From Amaurobius ferox (Eukaryota > Arthropoda > Arachnida > Araneae > Amaurobiidae): 64,000 nucleotides of DNA. Location of the stretch: NCBI GenBank assembly GCA_951213105.1, contig OX578152.1, positions 95,602,568 through 95,666,567 of the forward strand, in the 5' to 3' direction. Positions within the stretch are counted from its first letter, which is position 1. Each line of letters starts with the position of its first letter. Of this stretch, positions 34,874 through 46,364 are shown in pieces. Below the pieces are notes generated by a model. The model was not told the origin of the DNA and searched no databases. It saw only the letters and a list, made by a program, of their open reading frames with translations. Position numbers and translations under genes: made by a program.

Positions 34874-35281
34874 TATATTAGATTCCTATGCATGCAAGTG
34901 TTACTTATTTTAACATGCCTGAATAGGACAGCTATTCGCCAGTAACCCCATCGTGTCAAATAAGTGCCTTCTGTAGCCTTTTATTGATGATTCCTGCTCA
35001 TTGGAAAAATTTGTATAACTTTGTAATTTATTTTTTTCATCTATTCCGCTATGTTGCCGATAAAGCGAGCCATACCGAGTTTGTTATCCTCATTCCTTTC
35101 ATTCTCCTCTCAGTCCCATTTATTGGATCGGGCATGGACACTTTATATAGATAAACCTAGCGTGTTACATGGACTTTTCTTTATAAATTTATTAGTGTTT
35201 AAGGACTTTAGGAATCCTGTATATATATATATTTCAAGTTACAGCTTCTCACTTTTCATTCATTGGACCTTCAAACCTTTT

Positions 35282-35284
<3 letters not shown>

Positions 35285-35331
<47 letters not shown>
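35285..35331. repeat. (AT)n microsatellite
   Basis: Uninterrupted alternating TA of about 47 bp. Translations across it give meaningless Ile-Tyr repeats. Confidence 0.95.
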
Positions 35332-35336
<5 letters not shown>

Positions 35337-35984
35337 CTCTAGCATTTCTAAATAATTCATAATCTCCATGTCTTCTTCTAACAGTTAAACAATTCGTATA
35401 ATTCACTTTAACTTGCTTTGCGAAAACTGCTTAGTCAGTAACTAAAAATTCACTGTAACCTGTTCTGAGATGATTGGTAATACACATGCTTTTCCAGAAG
35501 TACCACAGTACTAGGGGTAGATATATTTTCATTTTATTTTCATTATATTCTTTTGATATTATTTTATAATACTTTGCATCCTCATTTCAATAATTAACCA
35601 CAAGCTGGTGTAACAGAATATTTTATATTCATGTTTGATTTATTTGTGTATTTGATCCACTTTGTCTTTTCTTCTACGTCGGGCCATTTACATTATTTCT
35701 GTAATACATTTTACAGTTGTGTAAACAGAAACGTAGAATCAGCATTAATGAAACATGTATGGCCCTTGATAACGTACATGGTTTCAGAAATGCTTTTTAT
35801 ATTCATTTTATTCCTTTTATATTCACTAGATTCCATTTATTCAATTTCCAAACTTCTTGCATAGCTCATCGTGCTACACTAGGCTTCTGATTTGCAATTT
35901 TTTTACCTTTACCTTCAGTTTACAAGCAATTTTCTTTGGTATTTCTCGGGTATATATATATTACAAGTAATCATAAAAATCTTC

Positions 35985-36712
<728 letters not shown>

Positions 36713-36723
36713 ATAATTAACCT

Positions 36724-36826
36724 TCTTCTTCGACCCAGACCGTCCGATCTACCCAAAAGTGTAAGGTACCTGTTTGGACGGCCAGGAAGTGCCACCCAGT
36801 TTAGACCGGAACCCAGTGGAGGTGGA
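36724..36826 (-). mobile_element. tRNA-derived SINE copy 4, 5'-truncated
   Basis: Only the 3' 103 bp of the SINE, minus orientation, with tail CGAAGAAGAAG. It is flanked by the exact 11-bp duplication ATAATTAACCT at 36713-36723 and 36827-36837. That is a typical LINE-driven, 5'-truncated insertion and fixes the 3' end of the family. Confidence 0.85.
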
Positions 36827-37074
36827 ATAATTAACCTATCGCTATTCCAAGTTTTTCTTTTTAAATATTTTTTAAACATTCATTAAAAGTTTTATTTACA
36901 AGCTGGCAACAGCTCAAAAACGTCGATGATTAATGCTTGTCTGTATTAATATAAACTATTTTGATCTCATTAACATAAAAAAAAAACATCCATCCAAAAG
37001 CACAGTTCCAATTATCAATTTTTTTTCAATATACTATTTTCAAACGACAAAATATCTCTTGAACGATCGGTCGC

Positions 37075-37578
37075 TGCATGGAAGTAAAAGTAAGGAGTAA
37101 AAACTTCATATTAAGAAAACACCAATATCGTTTGAGACAATCATTCAGGTGGCGCTTGGATAAGATAAGTAGTCCTGTATTGTATGCATTTCTATGACAA
37201 AAGGCCTAAATTATTTATTTAAACTGTTCGTTTTGTAAAAATACATTATTAGTGCAATGCAAAATAAAACTGAAACAATAAAAACTATTCTTACGTATTC
37301 AAAATGATTTTTACCTTTAAATTTATTTTTATCTCCCTATATTCTGTACTCTATCGTACAGCTATGAAAATATATTGGTTATACTCATAATTAGGGAACT
37401 CTTAATTTTAAAACAATCAAAAATACATATACTAAGTACTACGTCTTTCTGCTGTGCCAACTAACAATAGCAGGTACTTTACTAACACGAGCGACACCTA
37501 GATATAATTCTCAAACATTGTGGCATTGTCAAACGTTTCATTCATAGGAGTTTTATCTCCGTCTCTCTAACTCCGTGG
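37075..37578 (+). mobile_element. family E copy 1
   Basis: About 504 bp flanked by GTCGC (37070-37074 and 37579-37583). Matches 55444-55942 throughout: CTTCATATTAAG, TTGTATGCATTTCTA, AAGGCCTAAA, CATATTCTGTACTCTATC and GCGACACCTAGATATAATTC. No coding frame. Ends: TGCATGGAAG and TAACTCCGTGG. Confidence 0.75.
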
Positions 37579-37583
37579 GTCGC

Positions 37584-38109
37584 AGTCTCATGATTCCAAT
37601 AAGAAATGCTTCTAATAAGATAGACTTTCAGATTGCGACAGTTTGGGTTACGGGACACATCTTTGTAAAATTGTACGAAATTTAACTTAGCCCAAAACTT
37701 ACAACAAAGTCTACATTCTAATTAACAAATAGTTCCTTATTTATTTTTTTTTAAAAATCCCTGTTTTTAAATATTCAAAATTGGCTATGAAAAATTTATT
37801 AAGTTATAGGACGTACACCACTCCGTTTAAAGACAGGCTAAAACATAGATTTTAGGTATCGTACAAAAATCGATTTTCTTCAGATAAAATTACCATTCGA
37901 AAACTTACATAAGTACTTACCTTTAGTAAAAGTTTTATACCAGTCCATGATTATTCTTCGAAAATTTTAATAACTGATATCTTGGATCATTTTTATAGTA
38001 TGGCAATGGGACTTTTTGTTGTTGTTTGACTAATTGGGTTATTGAAAATATCTTTAAATTTAAAAAAAAAAAATTCTACTGGTCCCGTCTAAAAAAATTA
38101 CATTTTTTA
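37584..38109. other. gene-free AT-rich DNA
   Basis: Nothing supported. Confidence 0.5.
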
Positions 38110-38700
38110 CAAAAAATACATTTACGAATTTTCGACGAAAGGACACGTTTTATGCATACCTAAACTCGAATTGAACGTCTTTGGGGTGATATCTGTGTTT
38201 GTGTGTCTGTGTATATGTATGTTAGTGTATGTGTGTGTGTCCATCAGTCTGCGGGGTGCGATATATTACGAAAGAATGCTTTCGAAGATAATTTGGTACA
38301 ATTATTACAATCAGTGAGGACTAGAACCTTATTGATTTTAAACGCAATCGAATGTTCAAGTGAATCTCATCCCCCCCCCCCAAATTTTCGAATGAATTTG
38401 TGAAAACAACTATTAAAAAATTTGTACCTTTAACAATATTAAAAAAACTTTCTATTTGATGTGTAATTTTTCATTAGAAAACGAATGACACAAACTTTAG
38501 AATGCTAGCATAAACCATTCTCGAGATATTGCACGTTTTATAAATATATTAAAAAAAAAATACATAAAATTATAAACGTATGAATATTACCAAATAGGCA
38601 CACTTTCCAGAATATCATGTGACCCATCTGTAAACATCATTCTCGCGTGGATCTAGGTCGCTCCATTCACGAGAAAAGTTACTTTTTGCAGTAGTTTTGT
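38110..38700 (-). mobile_element. family A2 copy, minus strand, partial
   Basis: In inverse orientation: TTTTCGACGAAAGGACACGT, a GTGTGTGTCTGTGTATATG block (about 38195-38240), a C-run (38372-38381), the CATTCTCGAGATATTGCAC segment, and GATCTAGGTCGCTCCATTCA. Same order as the A2 copies at 43500 and 47866. The 3' hairpin end is missing. Confidence 0.7.
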
Positions 38701-39562
38701 ACATTTTGACGTCCAAGAATTCGTCAATAAGTCACCATTTTACGAGATATTAATTAATTGTCAGTTGCATTTGGATGAAGATTTTGCTCATGAGTATGAA
38801 GACGTCATTCTGTTTCGACTCCTGTGTTGCCAAAAGCGCCCGATTTCAATTTAAGGGTCATTCATTCAATACCGATAACATTGAGCTGTGGATCTCGTAC
38901 AGCATTATTTCGCTGTAAAAGAAGTAAAGTCCTTACATTATGTAGGGAAAGTCGTGTGTTGCTCACATCAGAATTTTTGTTTACCAAGAGCAACTCTCGG
39001 TCTTCATTATCAGCCTAGGTCAAAACTGAAAACATTTCTCGAGAATCACAACGCCCTTCAAGTCAGCGCAATTTATTTAAAAAAAAAAAAAAAAAAAAAA
39101 AATTACATACTTTGAAGTCAACGTCTTTTATTTATTTTTTAATAAACAAAACTAAAAGATTAATTAATTTAATAGAACCCAAAAATGCCCTTTTATCTTG
39201 TATGCAAATAAAAAGCCGGATTAACCAAGCATAGCTAATAAAGCGCTGTTGTAAAATATTCGTCATGTATAGCATTGAGGAGGCTTTTGTACGGTTCGGT
39301 AGCTCGCTTATTATTGTATACATTAAATAAACCGAGGAAAACCAAGAGCTACATGCCCAGAACAAAATAACAAGGGATTGGCGTACACCTGAATGACACT
39401 TAGGCTTATCTCGGATATGATATGCAGAGATTATCGGGATTTAAGTATTTAGATATTTTGGAATTTTAACATTAGACTCATTTGCAATCAAATGCTAATC
39501 AACGCAGCTGATTTTAAAAGGTGCTTGAACAAATCATAAAAGAACATGGAAATATACCAAGC
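38701..39562. other. gene-free DNA with family A tip and A-run
   Basis: Contains a minus-strand family A 5' tip at about 38925-38985 (inverse of TTCTGATGTGAGCAACACAC followed by GACTTTCCCT) and an A-run at about 39079-39102. No gene supported. Confidence 0.5.
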
Positions 39563-39807
39563 AGTGGGGTGATAGGGGTGATTAAATGGCTTTTTGTTCA
39601 CTGTAACAAGGCCATTAAATGAAATGTACTATTTGAAGGTGATGTTTTGTATAGTCACCCCTGAGGATTTTACAATTACATTACTTACAATACTTTGTTC
39701 GTCACTCCATTTTTACAATTCTTTCAACTTATAAAAGAAGGTTGTTTCTAGTTTTTCATATTGATGGCAAGCATTCTCTTAAGTGTTATCTGGTAATAAA
39801 CTGAATT

Positions 39808-39810
<3 letters not shown>

Positions 39811-39845
<35 letters not shown>

Positions 39846-39872
39846 ATATATATATAAATATAGATATATATA

Positions 39873-39906
<34 letters not shown>

Positions 39907-39929
39907 TATGTATATATATATAAATATAT
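39811..39929. repeat. (AT)n microsatellite, imperfect
   Basis: About 120 bp of TA repeats with periodic GA substitutions (TATGGATA, TAGATA, TATGAATA), directly against the inner MITE. Confidence 0.9.
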
Positions 39930-40320
39930 ATATGGAATCAAATGTTTAAGAAATGAAAGAAGAACAAAAGGAGAATGGGGATGCTTACAGGGAAGTCGAA
40001 CGTCCAAGGGGGATTACTACCCCCTTGTTCCCGATTGAAGCATGCTTTTAAACCCAGGAAATGTTCCCGGAACCAGACTCGTCGGAAGCAATCCTCCACC
40101 TGTCAACACTGGAAAAGCAAAATTCAAACCGTTGAAACTACAATTATGCATTCCCAGTTCGACATACGGAAGACCACTCCAAGCATGCCAAGCATGCATT
40201 TAAAAGCATGCTTCAACCGGGAACAAGGGGTCGTAATCTCCCTTGGCCGTTCGACTTCGCTGTAAGCATCCCCATTTTCATTTTGTTCTTCTTTCATTTC
40301 TTAATCATTTGATTCCATAT
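39930..40320. mobile_element. MITE with about 120-bp inverted repeats, nested in F
   Basis: The left end ATATGGAATCAAATG runs through GAAATGAAAGAAGAACAAAA, GGGGATGCTTACAG, GAAGTCGAACG, CCCCTTGTTCCCG and GAAGCATGCTTTTAAA. The right end is the inverse with few differences (CGGCCAAGGGAGATTACGAC in place of CGTCCAAGGGGGATTACTAC). Length 391 bp. Flanking AT repeats hide any target duplication. Confidence 0.85.
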
Positions 40321-40429
40321 TTGTGCCTATATTGTATCTGCTGCAATGCGCCTTATGATAATCTGGGCATTTTTCAGTTGTAAAATTTCTTGTAATAGTT
40401 ATATTTAACTAAACATTTGTATGGTATAG

Positions 40430-40436
<7 letters not shown>

Positions 40437-40470
<34 letters not shown>
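40437..40470. repeat. (AT)n microsatellite
   Basis: About 34 bp of alternating AT, right of the inner MITE. Confidence 0.9.
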
Positions 40471-40472
<2 letters not shown>

Positions 40473-40509
40473 TAAAGAGTTTAAATATGATATAACGAGA
40501 ATAAAAAAC

Positions 40510-40553
40510 TTTTTAATATACATATGTTTAACAAAACATATGTATATTAAAAA
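40510..40553. repeat. perfect 20-bp hairpin
   Basis: TTTTTAATATACATATGTTT (40510-40529) and its exact reverse complement (40534-40553) around a 4-base loop AACA. Within foldback F. Confidence 0.95.
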
Positions 40554-40878
40554 ACTATACATATAAAATTAATAAGTTAAATATATAAATTAATGTAGAA
40601 TATTTGAAAATATATAGTAAAGCATCCATAACAAACAAAAGAATTCAATTTTTTTTACCAGAAAAGACTCAAGAGAATGCTTGTCATTAAAAAGATAAAC
40701 CAGGAAACAACCCTTATAATTTAAACAAATTGTAAAAATGGAGTGATGAACAAAGGATTGAAGGTAATGTAATTGTAAAATCATCAGGGGGGGGGACTAC
40801 AAAACATCACCTTCAAAATGGTACATTTCATTTAATAGTCTTGTTACTGTGAACAAAAGGACCTTAGACACCCCAATG

Positions 40879-42414
40879 TACTATAAATTATAATAGATTG
40901 AGAAAATTGAAAAACTAAAAAGAATTGACTTACACGTGTGTAGATGGTTATACTACTAAAATCAACGTAACATGATGGGTAAAGCAGGTGTTGCCAATCA
41001 TAAAGAGTAATGTAATATAAAGTCCATGTTGCCAATCTTAAAAATTGTAAAATGAAAATCCATTCTAAAGTATAAGTAGGGAAAACCACCAGATAAACTG
41101 CAATCAAATACATCAAGTGCTATTTAATACATATAGATATTAATGATAATTATTAAACCAGTAAAATAATTAAAAAAATTAATAAGCTATGAATCGAATA
41201 GACAATCGAATGTTTTAATGGATTATAAAATACAGACAAGGCCCACAGACACATTGCAATCTCCTGGCAGAATGCCTGTTAGAAGATGCATGTGTTACGA
41301 TATGCATGAAATTAGAAACGATAACCATAAGTAACAGTGAGTTAATAAAAGTAGCAGTAAGATAATAAAAAGTATGGGGTAGTGATATTGAAAACTATAG
41401 TAATATTGCAAAGATAAGATGCTTTTAACAACGTTGAGTTACTCTAAACATTTTTACTATACTATTTACCATAAATAATGCATTTTGTTAGTTTGAATAA
41501 GGTGATTTATACGTAATTGCTGAAATTTATTATTAGATAATCTAGAAATTCGAAACAATTGATTTTTAATGATGTTGCGAAATATTTGAACAGAATTACA
41601 TGAAGTAAAAGGTAATAATTTATTCATATTAAAATTAAAATAACTTTTTTTTATCATATAAATTATAAATAATCTATCATATACATGATAAATAACCATC
41701 TTCAACGCTACGTACATTGTTAAACGAAATGAAACTTATTAAAAACCTGCTGCAGCAGGTGCAATGTTTCTGTCGGCGATTTCCATGGACGCCAATGCCT
41801 GCAAAGGGTATCGAACTGTTTGGGATAGGGTATGTCAAATACCTATGTTTTGGGGGGAGGTTCTTCGTTTGGGATGGACGCTGTCCCACCCGTAAGCAAA
41901 TGCTAAATGTGCAAAATAATGTTATATATTAAAACATTTTTAGTCGATTTTTGCTCATTTCAACGTCCATCGTCCCCTTAAATACCAATCTCGAATAATC
42001 TACTACTCTCGAATTTCGGGAAAATAAACACTTTCTCTAAAATAGTATGAGGAAGTAAACATTTTCGCAAACACCCTCAAGTAGTTCCGCGAATCTCCAG
42101 AGGGGGTCCTTGATCCACTTATAAGTGTTGATAATGCATGTAAATTAGTTATAGAAGTGACATTTGTCCTTGAAATTGGACATCATCCGATGCAAGTGGC
42201 ACTTATTGTATCCCTGCTTATCTCATAAATTATAATTTGTCACAGTTCGAAGACTTCCACAGGGTACATTGAAGAAAATCAATTAGTAATTGCGCAAGGT
42301 TTCGGGGATGTCTTCCGTGAAATTTAAGTGAAAAGAAGACAATTTCGAGAAATTCACACTCGCGTTGTTGGTTGTTTGGTGAGGCAAAACTCCAAACAGT
42401 TTAGTTTATTAATA
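40879..42414. other. gene-free DNA; contains MITE-shared segment
   Basis: Mostly AT-rich. At 41747-41787 lies CTGCTGCAGCAGGTGCAATG followed by TTTCTGTCGGCGATTTCC, shared with the interior of the mariner MITE at about 57167-57207. A 55-codon plus-strand frame crosses it (MFLSAISMDANACKGYRTVW, about 41764-41823) and continues to a stop near 41890. I do not recognise it. Confidence 0.5.
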
Positions 42415-42516
42415 ATGCTGAAGAGAGACGATAAGCGGTTTTATTTTCGGTGTGCCACAGGATTGGTGCTTTGTTGCTGCTTCTTGGGGATTGTTGGCAG
42501 AACTCTTATGTGTTTG
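42415..42516 (+). CDS. candidate first coding exon of a host gene
   Basis: ATG opens 34 codons starting MLKRDDKRFYFRCATGLVLC, followed by CCFLGIVGRTLMCL and then G|GTAAGTAAA, a strong consensus 5' splice donor at 42517. The peptide has a basic N-terminus and a Cys-rich hydrophobic stretch of about 17 residues (ATGLVLCCCFLGIVG), the layout of a signal anchor or signal peptide. An open frame runs upstream to 42328, so the start could be earlier. No downstream exon could be identified, and the protein family is not recognised. Local base composition is less AT-rich than its surroundings. It could equally be a chance frame beside a chance GTAAGT; I favour a real exon only weakly. Confidence 0.3.
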
Positions 42517-42927
42517 GTAAGTAAATATATAACAACTCCACTCGATTTTCTCATGCATTCTTATTACGAAAGGGGGTGTTTCAAAAAGACTGATTAGACT
42601 TATAACCTTTGAACCGCTAGTGTTACGTACTTCCAATTGTAAAGTTGTTTTAAATCGCTTTATTGTTTTGTCTCCCCTTTATTGTTTCATCTTAAAACAT
42701 TTTCAAAGATATGTTACGTATTAGAAAAAAAATACAGAAAATATCTTTTTATGTAGCTTCAAATATTCGATTACTGAAATAATTTGCACAACAACTGGAG
42801 GGCATGGGTTATTAGTTGCACGTCCTCATAATCCCTTCTCTTACCGAAATATTCAATTGCACAGGCTTTGGCGAACAGATTAATTACACGCCTTAAACAG
42901 CTCTCTTTGTGAGGGGAGACGCGAGAA

Positions 42928-42957
42928 TATAAAAACGGCAAATCCGAAATCAGTCAA
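42928..42957 (+). promoter_or_regulatory. possible TATA/Inr core promoter
   Basis: TATAAAAA (42928-42935) lies 24 bases before the A of TCAGTC (42950-42955), an arthropod-type initiator. Spacing is slightly short of the usual 28-32. The transcript would run through an unrecognised frame at 43048-43245. The match may be chance. Confidence 0.3.
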
Positions 42958-43499
42958 TGGGCATTGAATTGTTGGATTGCACTTCTGTACATGAACGTGA
43001 AGTATCGGATTCAGTTTTAAAATACTTAATGCCTTAACAGTCAAAAAGTGAAAAGGTTTGAAAATCTAGAGATTATTTTACTGACAATTACATCGCCGAA
43101 GAAGCAAAGTTTTCACCCATTATGTGGTCTTGCCCCAGCGCGGAATCAACAGCGAAGAATGGCTGCAAATCATTTCATTCAATATTCAAAGAAAATTTTA
43201 GCAAACCCTGATCCGTATATTTTTTTACTTCATAGAAGTGTGTGAATACAAACGGGTGTATATAGATTAAAAGTATTTTATTAACATCTCCTTTTAGGAC
43301 GTACTAATATTACTAAAATTACACAGCCCAGAGCGTTGGAAACCATTTTACACTGTGGGTGCAAGATTTGGAGTATTATATTCGAAAATGCTAAGAAGTT
43401 AAAGTACGAATAAATTGTATTCATTAACCCATAAAAAGTAACTATTCAGACAAATGTATGATACGACCGCATCCACAATTATCTTGTGCGACTAAGCAA
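42958..43499. other. gene-free DNA downstream of possible promoter
   Basis: A 65-codon plus-strand frame (43048-43245) contains LCGLAPARNQQRRMAANHFI and matches no family I know. Nothing else supported. Confidence 0.35.
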
Positions 43500-44428
43500 A
43501 AAATCTGATGTGGGCAGCACATGACTTTCCTTATATAATGCAATGAATTTGCTATTTCTACAGTTAAAAAAATGTTATTCTTATAATAGATACTTATATT
43601 CTTTCCAAGATATTGAATTTTCTCCAATGAGTCGTCATTTTCATTGATTTAGCGTCATTTTTATAAATTTGGCGAATTTTTGTTAATTTAGCAACAATTA
43701 AAAATGTCGCCAAGTTGGCGACATTTCGCCAAATTCGTCGCCAAAATCTCGCCAAGCATTATGGACGGAGAAATAAGTTATTCTTACGGCAGATAAATGA
43801 TTATTAGCGTTCAAATACAAAAGTATTACTCAAAGTATATTTTTTCATGAATGGAACGAGCTAGATCCCCGAGAATGATGTCACCCAATGTATCGCATGG
43901 TATTACATATGAAAAGTGAACATGTTTCGTAATAGGTAATATTTATTTATTTTATATCATTTTTTGATATTTTTTTTTTAAAAATGTGCAATATCTCGAG
44001 AATGGTTCATGTTAGCGTTCTAAATTTTATGCCAATCGTTTTCTAATGAAAAGTTACATAAGAAATGTCTATTTGCGTAACTTTATTAGTGGTTTTGATT
44101 TTTTGATGATTTTTTCAAAATTTCACTCGAAAATTTAGGGGAGTTCTGAACATTCGATTACGTATAAAAACAATAGGCTTCCAGTGTTTATGGATTGTTA
44201 CTTTTGAACAAATTTCGTTCGAATCGGTCCATTCTTTCGTCAGTTATCGTCTCCACAGACTCACTGACACGCACATACATACTTTCACACACACACACAC
44301 AGACATCATTTCAAAAATGCTTGATTCGTGATCAGGGATGCTTGAAACGTGCTCTCCCGTCGAAATCTCGAATTCGAATTTTCGACTTCGTCACAATACT
44401 TTCCTTATACATTATGTATATAAGAAAA
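43500..44428 (+). mobile_element. family A2 copy (Helentron-like), full length
   Basis: Starts AAATCTGATGTGGGCAGCAC followed by ATGACTTTCCTTATATAATG, contains the palindrome TGTCGCCAAGTTGGCGACA (about 43705-43723), GGACGGAGAAATAAGTTATT, CAATATCTCGAGAATGG (about 43988), a (CA)n block (about 44289-44302) and ends CTTTCCTTATACATTATGTA with TATAAGAAAAGTAAAAA. The 5' ACTTTCCTTATATA motif is inverted at the 3' end. No coding frame; the 141-codon frame over the end is chance. Confidence 0.8.
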
Positions 44429-44806
44429 GTAAAAATAAATAAATTAATTAATAAATTAAAATATTTAAAAAGAAAACCTTTTATAGAAGAGAGGGCTTTA
44501 AACAGATGCCGAAACGAAAAGAGAAAAGTGTTTGGCATTGAAAATCAGGTTTGTTCGCTTAAAATAATCACAGAAAATGAAATTACGGATGAAAGCAAAA
44601 AAAAAAAAAAAAAATGTTAGAATACAAAGATAAATATACAGAATTTTTTGCCAAGCTCTAAAATTTGTATTAATTTCAGATTTAGTGAAATAAAAATTAG
44701 ATTACAATAAATAAAACTGCTATTTTTAAAATAAAAGCTTTCAAAACCTAATAAGGCAGGCATGTATCAGTAAAGTGACTGCAATTGTTTCGAGGGCATT
44801 ATAAGC
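44429..44806. other. spacer ending in LINE target duplication
   Basis: AT-rich with an A-run at 44599-44615. The last 15 bases (44792-44806, GAGGGCATTATAAGC) are the left target duplication of the LINE. Confidence 0.6.
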
Positions 44807-45943
44807 AGTTCTGCGACCTGAGGAACATTGTTATTCCTGAACAATATGGGTTCAGGAAGAAGCATTCCACACAGCACCAGTTGCTGCGGGTCGTAGAGCT
44901 CGTCCATAAGGCGCGTAGCAAACGCGAAAGCTCGTCCATTGTTTTTCTCGATCTCCAGAAGGCGTTTGATAAGGTGTGGATAAATGGGTTACTATTTAAA
45001 CTTATCAAACGCTCCTTCCCTCCAAATCTTATCCATATTTTTCATTCATATCTCACAGGTCGAAGTTTTGCCGTCCGTGTTTCCGACATCATATCCTCTC
45101 CCAGGAATGTTCTTAGCGGGGTCCCGCAAGGTTCTCTTGTTGGACCCAAACTGTTCAACCTTTACATTAACGATCTTCCTCGCTCCCCCGGTGTCGCCCT
45201 TGGCCTCTATGCCGATGACACCGCCCTGATCACTCATCACAAACAAACACAAGTCGTGCACAGCATTCTTCAAAGCTATCTGGACACGCTGACACAATGG
45301 TTGCTCAAGTGGCGAATTAAAGTCAACGTCGGTAAGTGTGCTGCTGTCACCTTCCCCCCCCCCCCCTCGGCAAACCCATCCCACTAATTTGATCTTAAAT
45401 AATCAGCCCATTCCCTGGCAAGATAGTTACAAGTACCTAGGTGTGTACTTTGATTCCAAATTGACGTGGAAACTTCACATTTCTGAAACTAGTAGGAAAG
45501 TGAAGTCTTCACTTGCCCAGCTTCGCCCCCTTTTGGCTAGGAATAGCCGCCTGTCCATTCAGAATAAGTTATTGCTATACAAGTCCTATATTCGTCCCAT
45601 CATGACGTACGGTGTCCCAATTAGGGGTACTGCGGCTGAGACGCACCTTAAGAAGCTTCAAGTCATCCAAAATACCGCACTGCGTATGTTTGCTAATCTG
45701 CCGAACTACGTCCAACTAGAAGTCTTGCACAAAGATCTCAGAATTAGGCCTTTTTTGGAATATGTCAAAAAACTCTCTCTAAATTTTCATCGAGGTCTGA
45801 GAAGCGTTAATAATCCTACGTTGGACAATGTCCCGCACTATCGGCCAGGTCGGCCGGGCACGCGAAAGCGCCCCCGGTCGTTACCTGCTCGATCGGTGAG
45901 AGACATTTTCTTCCGCCCTAAAAAGCGGTTCCGTCCATCATAG
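44807..45943 (+). pseudogene. LINE reverse transcriptase, 5'-truncated, one frameshift
   Basis: Encodes the RT from finger region onward: EQYGFRKKHSTQHQLL (about 44840-44890), motif A FLDLQKAFDKVW with the catalytic Asp codon at 44950, motif B SGVPQGSLVGPKLFNLYIND (45115-45174), motif C LYADDTAL with Asp codons at 45214-45219, then WRIKVNVGKC and YKYLGVYFDSKLTW (about 45430-45470), and a basic C-terminus (GRPGTRKRPRSLPARSV). The sole lesion is a one-base frame change at a C-run of about 14 (45353-45367): the first frame ends at 45387, the second runs to 45943. This could be a homopolymer sequencing error. No RNase H domain. The start codon lies in the missing 5' part. Confidence 0.9.
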
Positions 45944-46349
45944 TTTTATCTGCTCTCCTTTTTAGTTGCAGACTCTAGCAGCTGTACTTCTCCCTTGCTT
46001 TTGGGATTGCGCGTTTTGTTGACAAGCCTTTCCTCTTTTCTGCTACTAGGCACATCTCAAGCTCAAGGCCCTGCGCCCCCCGGGGCGCACCCAGTCTATC
46101 CCCCTCTTTTCCTACTCTGTTGGGAGCCCGCTTGGGCCCCAACATTCAGTCTTCTGAAGACTTGGGGAAGGGGTAGGACCTAGGTCCCCCCCTCCCCAAG
46201 CAATCTCTTAGTTCTCAGCTACCTTTTAGTTGATTAAATGACATCTTATTACTTCCTTTTTTCATTTCTTTTTTCCTTTTCCTCTGGAGTTTAAAGGGAG
46301 GAAGCATTTCCTCTCCTGGGTACTCCACTAACCCCGTCCTTGAGACCTT
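44807..46349 (+). mobile_element. 5'-truncated Jockey-like LINE with exact 15-bp duplication
   Basis: GAGGGCATTATAAGC at 44792-44806 and 46350-46364 are identical and frame the element exactly. It carries the reverse transcriptase C-terminal two-thirds and a GC-rich, pyrimidine-rich 3' UTR of about 400 bp with no poly-A tail, ending GTCCTTGAGACCT. Truncation at the 5' side within the RT is usual for LINEs. Its GC content contrasts sharply with the flanks, consistent with recent arrival. Confidence 0.95.
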
Positions 46350-46364
46350 GAGGGCATTATAAGC

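Larger units (their letters stand above)
29740..35240. mobile_element. family D foldback copy 1, split by two insertions
   Basis: Three segments (29740-29907, 31211-31492, 34874-35240) together align in order with the D copy at 54980-56253: GATCAAATGAAATGAATTGC then CCTAGCGGAGAG; then AAGCTCGGCAATAAAGCGA through GGTCATATTCTTTCT; then AAGTGTTACTT, CCTGAATAGGACAGC, CCAGTAACCCCAT and ATTGGATCGGGCATGG. Outer segments are inverted relative to each other, as in copy 2. Removing the insertions leaves about 0.8 kb, the same as copy 2 without its own insertion. Confidence 0.75.
39563..40878. mobile_element. family F foldback with about 240-bp arms
   Basis: The left arm (39563-39809) begins CAGTGGGGTGATAGGGG and the inverted right arm (40641-40878) begins CATTGGGGTGTCTAAGG. 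Both continue through TTTTGTTCAC.GTAACAAG, ATTAAATGAAATGTAC, GAAGGTGATGTTTTGTA, TTTTACAATTACATTAC and GCAAGCATTCTCTT to GAATTC. The 830-bp interior holds two AT microsatellites, a smaller inverted-repeat element and a perfect short hairpin. No coding frame and no clear target duplication. Confidence 0.85.

Noticed and set aside
44195..44620. 141-codon plus-strand frame
   Set aside because: It starts and runs within a non-coding family A2 copy through its CA microsatellite and terminal hairpin, and the matching frames in other A2 copies are not conserved.
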